From contig JBCAMK010000021.1 in NCBI GenBank assembly GCA_038503065.1, positions 1,240,001 to 1,304,000 of the forward strand: a DNA stretch of 64,000 nt, in the 5' to 3' direction. Source of the stretch: Paragyromitra xinjiangensis. Lineage: Eukaryota; Ascomycota; Pezizomycetes; Pezizales; Discinaceae. The notes beneath the pieces are model-generated. The model was not told where the DNA came from. It was given only the letters and a program-made list of their open reading frames with translations, and ran no database searches. The translations under genes and the position numbers were made by a program. Positions 10,605 through 21,600 of the stretch are shown piece after piece. Each line of letters starts with the position of its first letter. Positions within the stretch are counted from its first letter, which is position 1.

Positions 10605-11802
10605 CTTTTATTATATAACTCGACTTATATGCCCGTCGTGGGGTAGATGGCGATAGTACTTGGTGGGATGGTGGGGCCGGTGATGGAGGGGGTTGAGCGG
10701 TTGCAAGGTGCGTCACTATAATCAAGAATTCATGCACAGAAAAAAAAAATCGGGTCAGCTCGGTTTCAGAGCTTATGTCAGCGCCTTGATTAGGGTCATG
10801 TGACGAGCAACGACCACTCATTTCTGGTGGGCCTGTTGGGTGGTTACTTGAGTTGTGAGCGGGTTTGAAGCGCTCTGTGATTTTGAAATCTTTTAATATA
10901 TTTTCTATAGCCAATTTTTATGGGCTTTCTAGGGACAGTCATGAGTAAGCTGACCGTTCTATCTTGGGCGCGTGATAATCCATGATGTGTTCTAGTTCTA
11001 GTTAGCTTTAATGCTGCCTTAGGAGAGCAATGAAGAGGAGACTTATTGCTTTATAAATACGGTCTCGAGACCAACCATCCGATCCGCATCAACCTTAAGG
11101 CAACGTGGTTATCGATGAAGAAGGAACGAGTTTATATACATACATCACCGGCTTGATGATGATGATGATAATTCATTTACGTATCCAACCCTATGGGTTA
11201 TGACGATAACTAACAAACAAAACAAACATAAAACATAAAATAAAACAAACTAATAAAATAAAACAAATAAAACAAACAAACATCCCCACTTTACATCTTC
11301 CAATTTCTTTCCGTATACAAATTTTATCCTTCTAAATCACCATATCCCCACGCCAACTCTCTTTCATCTTCTTCTCTCTCTTCTTTATCTGCTCTTCTTG
11401 CCCTTCTAAACTCTTTCCACATTCCCACCGCAAACTTTACCCCATCTTTTGAATACAACAATTCTTGCACCGTAACCTCTTCTTTTCCAAATTCCTTCCT
11501 GGCTTCCTCCCTCTCATCTACATCACCGGCTTGATACTCAATCGAATATAGTGTTTTGGGGATGAGAAGACTAGATAGGGTAATCGTCTAGGGTTTGTAT
11601 GGAAATAGTAAGGAGCTATAACTATGAAAGACTGGCAATATGCAGAACCGAAATGCTGACATGGCCTCTCATCAATCCAGCAAATTTGAGATGCAGATAT
11701 CTATCCCTTACACCACCAACCATCTCTTTCCTGCAGGCTGGGCGAAAAAATATCTCAAGGAGACCAATTATCAATTAATTTCCCCCCAGAAGTCTACCGA
11801 TA
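10605..11802. other. Intergenic between TOM20 and HeLo-like gene 1, containing a LINE fragment
   Basis: No intact gene. The middle is a truncated retroelement with its target-site duplications (11141-11535, listed separately). Positions 11210-11281 are a low-complexity AAACAAAAT-type run inside that element. Confidence 0.6.
11158..11518 (-). mobile_element. 5'-truncated non-LTR retrotransposon (LINE) 3' end with 17-bp target-site duplication
   Basis: The identical 17-mer TACATCACCGGCTTGAT occurs at 11141-11157 and 11519-11535 and brackets 361 bp. Read on the minus strand, the insert opens with a 65-codon frame (11518 down to the stop at 11324). The frame encodes an acidic and basic tail containing VTVQELLYSKDGVKFAVGMW and then KEFRRARR, reminiscent of the C-terminus of fungal LINE reverse-transcriptase polyproteins. 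A T/G-rich 3' UTR follows, then TACGTAAATGAATT and an (ATC)n tail abutting the duplication. Trinucleotide tail, 5' truncation and target-site duplication are the signature of target-primed reverse transcription. Clade is not assignable from this fragment. Confidence 0.85.
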
Positions 11803-13656
11803 TCAAAGAACTCGCTGCCCTTCCTCAAAAATATCAAGTATCTTCTCTTTGAAAGCGGCAATAAGTTTTGTCTGCTTTTCATCATCGCCTTCTACTTTCA
11901 ACGTCCCTTCTAGGCAAAATAATGTTGCGTCTCGGTACTTCTGCCCCATGAAATGCCCCAGCCTTCCTTGTGCGTTCTTGATCAATGTACTTCTGATGGA
12001 ATCTGGTGAATGATTTTCGTCCCTGAATAGGTCACGAGCAACCATCCACGTCCCGATCTCGAGGAGCAATACGCCAAAAGCATAAATATCGTGTCTTTTG
12101 CCGAATCCTTCAGAAGGAAGACCGTGACGGGCTGGGTGACGGTAAATGTTGGTATTGAAATCTGCGTGATTGAAAGCCTCATTGGAGACTTCCTGTACAG
12201 GTCTGGCGTACTCAAATCCACAAAGATATGGCGAAGAAAAATCCCAACTTTTTTCGTTCATCCCCTGCTCAGCCGCTTTTTGGAAGAAAAAAACGTTCTG
12301 ACTGCTAATGCTTTTATGTACCCAGTCAACGAGAAACCACTCCATGAGTGCGTAACCTATTCCATATGCCATCCCGAAACGTTGCCCTAAAGTTGGTCGG
12401 GCATCTTTTGTAAGTGTGGAAATGGCTGAATGCAAGGATAATGGTGCTGTAGCAGAATCGTAACCACGAGGGATGTTAAAGGCCAACCCAAAACGAGACT
12501 TTTCCGGTTCGTGGAAGTATCCGAGGCAGCGAAGAGTGGAGGTTTTGGGGTCATTCTCGTCCCCTACTACACCTAAGAGTCTCGAAAGGAATCGAATTCG
12601 CTGAGTCGTGATTTCAAGTACCATTTGAGGATTATTTCGCATGTACTTCTTGTATTCGACTAAGATCTCCGAACCATCCAAATTTGCATTCAAAAGTTGT
12701 TGCGCTATCGATCTCTTGGTATGGGGTCCAGGTGGCCGGACAATCCTTTGAGAAATGCTTTTGGCGTCAATCTCCGTGGCCTGTTTTCCACTTGAAGGGT
12801 CCAGAATAAGCAAGCGCGTCTTGGTCAACTTTGAGAAGCCGAGGATTTTGGCGTCTTCGCTGAGTTCCTGGAGATGGGAAGCATTGTCCGAGTAACGAGG
12901 AAGCGGTAAAAGGGTTAATTTCATGATCTCGACAAGCTTATCCGTCCACCCTTTCTGATCCTTCACCACCTCTTCCAGCTTTTTCCGATCAAATAATGCC
13001 CATTCTAGTTGAGTGAGTTTTCGCGAGAGCCGGTCGCGGAATCCCAAAGAGGACTTTGAGGATTTCGTCGGCTCGGGGATGCTGACAGCCTCTAGACGCA
13101 GGTTTTTCCGATCCACTTGCTTCCCTGACTGCTCGTTGGCACCCACTTTCCACCACTCTTCCAAACTTCTCATCATCTTCCTATAACTCTCTTCGTATTT
13201 TGCTGCTAGCCGTGCGTATTCCCCTACCACTTTCCTTAATTCTTCTAGGATTCGTTTAATTTGGACTACCCAGCAGTCGTCGAGACTGTATATGAGCTTG
13301 CTTTCTATAAATCGTTTACCGAAAGTTGTAAGGATAGTTTGCTGATGAGTAAATTCGAATTCGAGTTTCCGAAAGTCCTTGTCTTGATGTGCGGCATCCA
13401 TAATCGTCTGTGTAATAAACATACCGATCTCGAAAGCCTCGTTAAAAACAGCTATGGCAAGCCCGGCAATATCCATGACTAAAGCTACCGTCTGGAGAGT
13501 TACTGTGAGGATATCGTGTTCGGCCTCTAGATGTTTCGAGGTATCTACAGTAAACAAAAGTAACCCCGCAATTTGCCGCCGAAATTCATTTAAATCCATA
13601 GAGGCTGTGCCACATAAGTTACCCGGAGAATTCAGTTCCGCGTTTGTGTTCACCAT
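11803..13656 (-). CDS. HeLo-like domain plus pseudokinase protein 1 (candidate cell-death effector)
   Basis: Single-exon 617-residue protein. Residues about 60-280 are an all-helical HeLo-type region: the hydrophobic MDIAGLAIAVFNEAFEIGMF, then LEFEFTHQQTILTTFGKRF and long amphipathic helices. Residues about 325-617 are a degenerate protein-kinase fold. VEYKKY near 332 occupies the ATP-lysine strand. The HRD motif is replaced by VHKSISSQN near 446 with no catalytic Asp, DFG is replaced by CGFEYARP, IYRHP sits at the APE position near 503, and DIYAFGVLLLEIG near 521 is the F helix. HeLo domains in known fungal proteins such as HET-S act as membrane-permeabilising death domains. HeLo-type bundle plus pseudokinase is the MLKL arrangement. 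It is divergent from a kinase-ankyrin gene (437 bp) and paralogous to the gene at 28.8 kb. The family assignment is mine from pattern; cell-death function is inferred. Confidence 0.72.
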   Translation of the reverse strand: MVNTNAELNSPGNLCGTASMDLNEFRRQIAGLLLFTVDTSKHLEAEHDILTVTLQTVALVMDIAGLAIAVFNEAFEIGMFITQTIMDAAHQDKDFRKLEFEFTHQQTILTTFGKRFIESKLIYSLDDCWVVQIKRILEELRKVVGEYARLAAKYEESYRKMMRSLEEWWKVGANEQSGKQVDRKNLRLEAVSIPEPTKSSKSSLGFRDRLSRKLTQLEWALFDRKKLEEVVKDQKGWTDKLVEIMKLTLLPLPRYSDNASHLQELSEDAKILGFSKLTKTRLLILDPSSGKQATEIDAKSISQRIVRPPGPHTKRSIAQQLLNANLDGSEILVEYKKYMRNNPQMVLEITTQRIRFLSRLLGVVGDENDPKTSTLRCLGYFHEPEKSRFGLAFNIPRGYDSATAPLSLHSAISTLTKDARPTLGQRFGMAYGIGYALMEWFLVDWVHKSISSQNVFFFQKAAEQGMNEKSWDFSSPYLCGFEYARPVQEVSNEAFNHADFNTNIYRHPARHGLPSEGFGKRHDIYAFGVLLLEIGTWMVARDLFRDENHSPDSIRSTLIKNAQGRLGHFMGQKYRDATLFCLEGTLKVEGDDEKQTKLIAAFKEKILDIFEEGQRVL

Positions 13657-13690
13657 TTATCACTCATTTGGGGGGGAAAAGTGATAATGG
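13650..13690 (-). promoter_or_regulatory. Start-codon hairpin and overlapping five-codon uORF of HeLo-like gene 1
   Basis: In the mRNA sense, CCATTATCACT pairs with AGTGAT-A-AATGG, one bulged A, across a 15-nt C-rich loop (13653-13690). The stem encloses the start ATG (13654-13656). An upstream ATG at 13665-13667 opens the frame M-S-D-K-W and stops at 13650-13652, overlapping the main start. Both could restrain translation or allow termination-reinitiation. The structure is seen in the sequence; regulation is inferred and needs the transcript start to lie upstream of 13690. Confidence 0.45.
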
Positions 13691-14093
13691 CTGTGTATGT
13701 ACGCAACTCTTAATCGGATAGGAATTTAATTTTATCTTGACTTAGGCGTATAGGTTTGGAGATGGAATGAAGTTTAAGTCTCCGCATGAATACTGGGAAT
13801 GTATGGGGTAGGCTTGTTGAGATCGGCCTTATAAATTCATCTTTGTGTTATAAAGTACCTTGTCGATTTCCACTACCAGAATAGGACTGGTAGCCATTAA
13901 CTTTGGTATAGGGCTGTCTCATAGCACACACCATAAAGCATCTTATTTTTAGTAGTAAGCTTCTGTGAAGGGCGAGGCCTCCGGGTAACTTGCATTTATC
14001 CACACTTCAGTTCGACTAATCGACTAGAACGACTACCAAGTTCGCTATAACGATATCGATACGCGTAAAATATTTGGACGTGCTTAAAGAAAG
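13657..14093. other. Shared divergent promoter of HeLo-like gene 1 and kinase-ankyrin gene
   Basis: 437 bp between two divergent start codons. No TATA box or known operator is recognised. CCGGGTAACTTG at 13980 recurs at 28559, upstream of the second HeLo-like gene; at 12 nt this could be chance. Confidence 0.5.
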
Positions 14094-17000
14094 ATGGAGT
14101 CCTACGACCCCTCGGCGCACCGAAGACGGAAGGAGTTTCTGAGCTCCTACGAACAGTCAGCCACAATATCTGGTTCAAATTCATCATCCACTATGAGTCT
14201 CTCGAAATTTATTCAGTTGATGTCAGAAACTGAAATTGATGGTCCATATGATTTGAATAATCCGCATTTGGGTGGTAAATACTTGGGCTCCGGTGCTCAA
14301 TTCGATGTTTTCGGTTCTCAACACTTGGCTTTAACGAGTTTTCCAGTATTCGACCAACCATATGTGACGTTCATGCCACGATCTCGCAAAATGGTGTGGA
14401 CAACTGTCGCTATCAAACGTGCACGATTTACACTCGCTGTTGAAGATTCTTCTTACATCTCAGAATCCAGTTCTCAATCCTCCTCCTCTTTTAGAATTGG
14501 TTTCGGTACCCCAAGCCAGCTGCGTGCCTTCGAATTGGAGGTTCTTGCGCTTTGTCATGATTCAATCCGTAACCATCGCAATATCGTAAAGCTCTTGGCC
14601 TGGGGTTTTGCTATGCCAGTTGAGCATCGGAAAGTTGAACCACTTAGTCCAATACTCATTTTGGAACACGGAAACTGTTCATTACGAGCCTTCCTAACCA
14701 ACGATAAGGGAATAGTACCTCACCAAGTACTACAAAAGCTTGCGCTTGACGCTGCACAAGGGTTGTCTGTTCTTCATGCTTCCGGGATTGTTCATGGGGA
14801 TCTCAAGACAGATAACGCCTTAGTATTTCCTGACAAGGAGGGCCCTTTCTTTTGTGTTGCAAAGCTTTCAGATTTTGGGCTTTCGGTATTTGGGCAGAGT
14901 GAGACCGAGAGGATATACAACCTGGGAACACCTGGATGGCAAGCACCGGAGTTCTCAGATGATAATGGTGTGAGCACGGACATGCTTGTTAAATCCGATT
15001 ACTATTCGTTAGGACTGCTCATATTAAGCATCATGCTTACCAGTGGGGCTCCCCCATTAAGATCTTTGAATGACTACCTCGCTCTCGAGTTTGCAAAAGA
15101 AAGCCTCTCGAAATCGACTCTTCCCCCATCGGCAAGCGACCGTATTTACAATGTTTTGGAGGATTTACTTCAACCTGATCCTTTCGACCGAGCGCTAGAC
15201 CTTGAAAACACATGCCGCCTTCTTGAGCAAGTCGACCAAGAATCTTTTGATAGCCATGGGACTTGGTATGTACACTCTGCTATGTTTTTGCGCGATTACT
15301 AACATTAGGGTCTAGGATAAGCGGCCTTTTCGACGACACCACGCCGTGGGGTGAAATCTCAAGCAAGGCTAGCTCTGCACTGATTCTAGGTGCCTCTAGC
15401 AGAAACTCCTCAAGAGATAAACGAAGTCATAGGCTTCCCCTGAGTCGAACGATCGAAAAGGAAGAATTCATAATATATTCGTGGTCAGGAATCCACAAAT
15501 TCTTGCGTGAGTTGCAAATAGATAATTACCCGAAATACCTTAAAATCGTGAAGCACTATATCGAAGGTATTGAGGAAGTCATATTCGATCATTCAAAGGA
15601 CCAAAACTTTTCAATGGACATTGTTGGCCAAGAAATTGCCGGCTATGAGCTCCTTGGAATAACTTTCTCTTACCATAGTTTCCCTTCACGTATTCTCGAT
15701 CGTTTTCCACATACGAATTCTACGTATATTATAGGACACAGAGAGTACCGTCGATCACGAGGCGCTTGTGCCGCCATTGCTGCAGCTAAAGGATATTTTC
15801 CTGCTCAGGCAGTTGCCGCACAGCTCCTCAGAAACACTAATAGCAGACTACTTGAGACTGTGCTTTCAAAAGATGGGGCGTGGCAGTGGAATGCGGTTTC
15901 TACCGGATACGTATTGGCTTGGGGATTTGCCGACGGGCACCCAGAAGAGAATGCACTTGCCCTCCAACATTTCCGAATGCTCGGAGGATATAACACTCAT
16001 TACGTACATATAGAGGCTAGTATATACATGGATTATGATACCTCCGGCCTCCTTCGTAATCCCCTTGGATGGTTATCTGCATACCCTCTCCACCACGCTG
16101 CTGCTCTCGGAAATGTTGGAGATGTGGAGGATTTAGTGGCTCAAGACTATAGGATAGATTCTCTGGACGCAAGCGGAGAAACAGCACTTCAAAGGGCATG
16201 CATGGCTGGTGCTTCTGCTGCTGTTCGTTACCTAATCAGAAACGGTGCTGACCCGACCATTAAGAGCAAGAATTTTGGTACAGTACCTCTACATTGGCTT
16301 TTTGTCTTCGAGTCCAAGGAAGTTCGGGAGATTGCCATCCTTCTGACCGCGAAAACCAAGTCAGTCCTAAACGAACTATCTGGAAGCTTTGAAGCATTTC
16401 ATTTTCCATTTAGGTGGCCTGCCGGGACGCCGTTAGGATGGGCAGTCCTCTCAAACCGCCATGAGGCAGTTAATACTCTTTTGGAGCTGGGCTCGACCTT
16501 GGATTCGATTCCTGATTTCTTCCCTAGCCCTATCCCATGGGGTAATCCTATGGGCAAGGCAGCACTAGTGAACAGTAGCTCTGTTAAAATTCCCTTCTAT
16601 GCCTGGATCTATGGCCCAATAACACGATTCCGATTACCTGTAGTTCAAGAGAGCAGTGTCTACAAAACGCAGCTGGGAACCTTGACAGCGTGGAAACATC
16701 AATGGGCCAGCAAGGCAGCTTTAAACTTACACCTCCGTGTGTATTACGGCAGTTTAATCATTGCAGCAGTGGCCGAAGATGATTTCGATGCTGTGAAGCG
16801 ACTGGTGGATGCAGGAAGAGATGTTAATATTCGAGACCCCAAGTCAGGCAAAACCTCATTGATAACTGCAATTCACCGAAACAGCCAAGATATTGTTCAG
16901 CTTCTATTAGACAGTGGTGCTCGACTAGACGAAACACCGATTCACCGCCCATTGGATGAAGAAGAAAACTCAACTTACCACCCAAACCAGGCAAGCCCAC

Positions 17001-18661
17001 TACAACATGCGGCAAATCTAGGAAATTTGGGGATTGTCAAACTCTTGCTTGAGAGGGGAGCGGACGTGAATGCAGCGCGCAATAATTGGATGTCGGCTGT
17101 ACCGGGCGAAGATCTTGGAAGTGCACTCGGCGAAGCTACTTATAGGGTCGACAAGCCGATGGTTGAGCTCTTGCTCAAATATGGAGCAGACCTTGAACTT
17201 CAGGTTTCGGTTGGACCTTTTGATGGGACGGCACTTTATATCGCGGCAAGCAGGAGTCTAGAGTTGGTTGAGTTGTTTCTGGAACGAGGAGCGGATCCTA
17301 ATGCGCAATGCAAGCATGGGACTGCGCTTCATAGTGCAGTGAGGGCGAAATCGGTCAAAATCGTTCGACTTCTACTAGACAAAGGGGCCAATCCTAATAT
17401 ACAAAGCCCCGACGGGACAGCTATCAAACTAGCTGCATCGCCAGGGGGAAGCGTTGCAATAATTTTGGAATTAATCGAATTGCTACTAGCAAGGGGAGCT
17501 GATGTTACAGTGAATAGTAGTAAGGGCAGCGTATTGGTGGCAGCGGCTTCCACTGGCAGTGATATTGTGGTCAAAAGGTTGCTAGATGCCGGAGCTCTCG
17601 TAAACGACGGACCAAACCTAAGTGCATTGCAGGCAGTAATTAGGGGGACTGAGGGTGTAGGATTGATTAAATTATTGCTTGACCACGGAGCTGATCCAGA
17701 CCTCGGGACATCTGGGGGTGCTTTAGAAATGGCTGTCCAATACGAGGACGAAAAGCAGGTGGAACTACTGTTACGAAGGGGCGCCAACCCAAATCCTCGA
17801 GGAGGGTTTTTTGGAAATGTACTGAAAAGAGCTCTAAGCCCAAAGGCAAAGGTTATTTGGGGGCTCGGGGGCCAGAAATCAGGTAAAATGGCAACAAAGA
17901 ATGGTGCAGAACCGTTGGAAAAGGGCGAAAGATATGGAAGCGAGAAAGTTATCCAGATGCTCCTGGATTGGGGAGCACAAGACGAAACCGAGCCAAAACG
18001 ATGGCGTTTGATGATGGACGAGCTTACCGCACTTTCTCTATCCCTTTCGGATATACTTTGCACACGATTTTTACTAGCACAATGCTTTGATCGATACGCA
18101 CAACAGCCTTGCGGGTCATTAAATCCAGTAAACCTTGCAAACAGAGTCCTAGGTTTCGCTAGATATTGGCTAGCCGAATTATCCGAACGTCAAGATAAAA
18201 TCGAAGTGTCGAAGGATGCTGCGGATGCGCCATATCTGCAAGTCAAAATTAGAACCTGGTTATCACCAAACGCGAGGGTTTATCGAGTGGTATTTCGTAT
18301 AGGGACACGGGATGAAGAGGCTATCAAAAGGCCAGAAATTGACAGGAGTGGGCCTTTTGAAAATAGCAACACCTGGTTTGAAGTTGGAGTAAACTCACCT
18401 AATTCTGGATCTGTCGGCTTAGGCTAACCACGCTTGATTATTCAGAAGAATTTTCGCGGCTCGGTGGAAACTCGGACGCACCACATAACCTGGGATATCA
18501 ATGACAGTGACCCAAAGGTTTCGAGTTTTGTCGCTGGTCTTCAACCAGGAGACGTGATTGGAGTTTTTGCAAAGACTTCGACACATCTTTACCCTAATTA
18601 TGTCAACTCGATGGAAGTTATTACTTATTACACTCACGTTAGCTCTTCCAGTTATCAGTAA
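14094..18661 (+). CDS. Serine/threonine kinase-ankyrin repeat fusion protein
   Basis: Large signalling protein of about 1486 residues from exons 14094-15265, 15316-18388 and 18446-18661. Intron 1 (50 nt) has a perfect TACTAAC branch site at 15297. The kinase looks catalytically intact: GSGAQFDVFG loop near 65-74, VAIK Lys108, HGDLKTDN with Asp236, DFG Asp260 and GTPGWQAPE at 278-286. A linker of about 250 residues follows, then about a dozen ankyrin repeats (roughly 645-1270), for example LHHAAALGNVGDVEDLV and LLLERGADVNAARN. The C-terminus has ETRTHHITW, LQPGDVIGVFAKT and PNYVNSMEVI, a tail I associate with fungal ankyrin-kinase proteins, probably a beta-sandwich. It is divergent from the HeLo-like/pseudokinase gene, so joint regulation is plausible. 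The stop at 18659 overlaps a strong GTAAGT donor. Splicing to the acceptor ending at about 18708 would replace the last residue and add a short tail. Confidence 0.82.
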
Positions 18662-21600
18662 GTCTGATCTACCAGCATGAGCCTTTGGGTATAACTTATA
18701 ATTCCCTAGAGTTCTAGGCATCCAAAATGGCAATACGGATAGAAATAGACATACCGGGGTGGTTTCAACTTGATGGAAAAGTTCATATTTTGATTAGCCA
18801 ACAGGCTATTCTATATTATCTTGATTTGATCAACGTTAGAAGAGATTTGTGGGAAGACTACATGTATGTGCATGTGTTGATGCTTCTGGTTTACTTACGA
18901 AGGGCTTTTCTTTCGAGTTTCTTTACCCCTTTTACAGGTTCGAGCATCAAAATCTCCAAAGCCCTAGATTGAAAACCAGAAGATTTCTATATTTGCGTTT
19001 TGAGTACTCATTTTACAAGCCACCTTCGCAGTTCTACCAATCAATGATACAGTTCTTAGTATTACATGTATTTTGGCTATGCAACACAGAACACGTCCAT
19101 TCAATTCAAATCCCCTTCATAAACAAGTCAACTGAACATGTAACCAAGGTCTTGTAGCCCAAGTGGAGTAGGGATGGTAATGCTGATCCGAAGTATTCGG
19201 TGAAATAACTAATCAGCCAACGCAGGTTCGAATCCTGCCTCGACCAAATTCATTTTTTGCTCCGCTTTCGCTATCGAGCTTAGATCTGTTCAGGCTCAGG
19301 TCTCTTTGGATCGCTCTCGAATTATGTAGGCTATACGTATGGACTAAAAACTTATGTTAGTTTTGGGAGCGGAAGGGCAGGATTGGGCAGTTTCCCCGAT
19401 CATACGCTGACTTACTAGTGGGAAACAATCGGATATAGCACTTTATTTTCTTGAGGGCTCAATTACGTGAGTCTCATTCAAGTCTAGGAATTCGCTACAT
19501 AGCTAACAAGGAAGATGGCATGCTTATAGTTAGTCGCACGCTAGAGCGCAACAGGGGAGACGGGAATAATACACAATGAAACTAAACAAAAAGAGAATGC
19601 AATTACCGACCGCCCTACTTGGTTTAAGTCTCCGCGGTTAAACTCTAAATGCAAAGCAGCGGGCAAGCTAGCGGAATATGCCGTGATCTAGTAAACGGAA
19701 TGGAAGGTACATAAATGAAGCTAAGCGGTGATAGTTGACCAATCGTAGCAACACAATCACATGTGAAACAAGGTCGCCAAATATTAGCAAGTACGAAGTT
19801 TTGGATGAGGGAAATAAGTAATAATTATGTAACCTATTACTCCCGTCACACTTATAGGCTTTTAATATCGCATACAGATACTGGTCAGGTTACTAAGAGG
19901 CGTTGCTTACAACTAAGAAGTATCTTCAGGTAGGTTTTCACCTGGTAGTTTAGTCTTACAACATAGAGGGACTTCTTCCTGAAGTACTCAAAGCGGATGA
20001 ACCATTATCAAGCGTGTGCTCCAAATAAATAAGCTTCAGCGAAACCCTAGCAGGTGAGAACATCAGGACCTTTTGTTCCAGCTAGCTCTATCCTAGAAAC
20101 ATTACGAATTGATTCCTCTTATATAGATTTACAACGTATTAATAAAGCGTAAGACTTCTCGTATGTGACGGTATGTCCCGCTCAGGCAACTCGGAAATTT
20201 TGATAGTGGAGTACCAGCGCTACCCAGCGAGGTGAGCGTTACCAACGAAACGATCGTCAATACTGTCTTTCCTTGAAAATAACGATACCGCTTCATTCTG
20301 GTCGGTCTTCCTCTTGAATGCCATATCTGCAGTTTTGAGTCAACACGTCATGTTCCAAGCGGTGGTAACCAGCTTGATGTCTTCGTGCTATTTGCTAATG
20401 ACTGGTAACCAGTATGTATTCACACTATTGCCCACCAGTCAAACCCCCTCCTCAATGGTGGCTGATTATCTCCCGACGTTAAATCCATCATAACTAGGCT
20501 TGAACAGTCAGCACACACTCCGCTCCATCAACGAAAAGCAGAAGGGCCATACATTTTGAAAACATCCCTAATAAGTGTTCTTCTGGTTTGATCCATCACA
20601 AGTGCATGAACGACCAACAACATAGTTCGCCAAACCGAGTAGAAATAAAGTAGCCAACTATTTAGTACACCAACCCTGTAGGCCGTGACTGCATAGTTCA
20701 ATCTATAGCCTTAGTGAGAATGTAGTTCGCAGTTTGTCGTATTCCCAGACTTATTGAGGTGTAATAACCTCAAATATTTGCATGCCCTTCAATGCCGTAG
20801 ACAGTTTGTAATAATCCATTGTTTCTTCGATCTTCAGACGCAGTGGTAGGCTCGACAGTTGTGGGTTTAGCAGTGCAATATTTCGTTCTCGTAGTCAATC
20901 ATCCTACGGAATGGTTCATCTTCTTTGTTTTTAACCTCAAGAAACGTTTCGCGTGGTAGCAGTCGGTAGATTCGCGGAATGGACTAGGGGGTTGCGATTC
21001 GGTATCGAAATGTTCTTTGAGGGCTGTCTCTTATACGGTTGTGAGGTTGTTTACTCGCGTACATGTTACACCACTTTGATTAAGGGGATGTAGAATAGAA
21101 TCTAGCGTTGATTTAGTTGGTTGTGTATGTGATTTTGAAGTGTTTTGGCCGTGTTCCAGGACTCTAGATGATGGCTTAATAGATCTTCCGTGACAGGGTG
21201 GATTCTAGCGGGTGGGTGAATGTTGGGAATACCGAGACTTGCGTTTTGGGTATCGATTCGCTTGCTGATGGCATGCCTGGAGAGGGTGCTTGAATGATAT
21301 TTGTTGTTTGTTTCTGCGGGGATGTTTTGAGTGCTGTTTGGCTGTTTGTTTAATGAGTGCTGCCGTCGGTCCTTGCTAACAGGTGGTTAGGGAATGTGTG
21401 GAGTGTGGTTGTTGATTCCTGGATAGTTGGCCAGTCATGAGGCTGCCTGATTAACTCATTTGAAGGTCTCTGTGAATGTAGACTGCTCGAGTGGAGGATA
21501 GATTTAATGTTGATGTTAAAGGAGCTATTCAGTGATGGATGGTTGAAACATTGTTGGAGGGTAGCAGATGATTAATCGTGGTGGTGGGTTAAAGACCCCT

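Noticed and set aside
10543..10914. 123-codon minus-strand frame upstream of TOM20
   Set aside because: It overlaps the first TOM20 exon in another frame and has no homology-like features.
17329..18063. 244-codon minus-strand frame
   Set aside because: It lies fully inside the ankyrin exon on the other strand and has no recognisable protein pattern.
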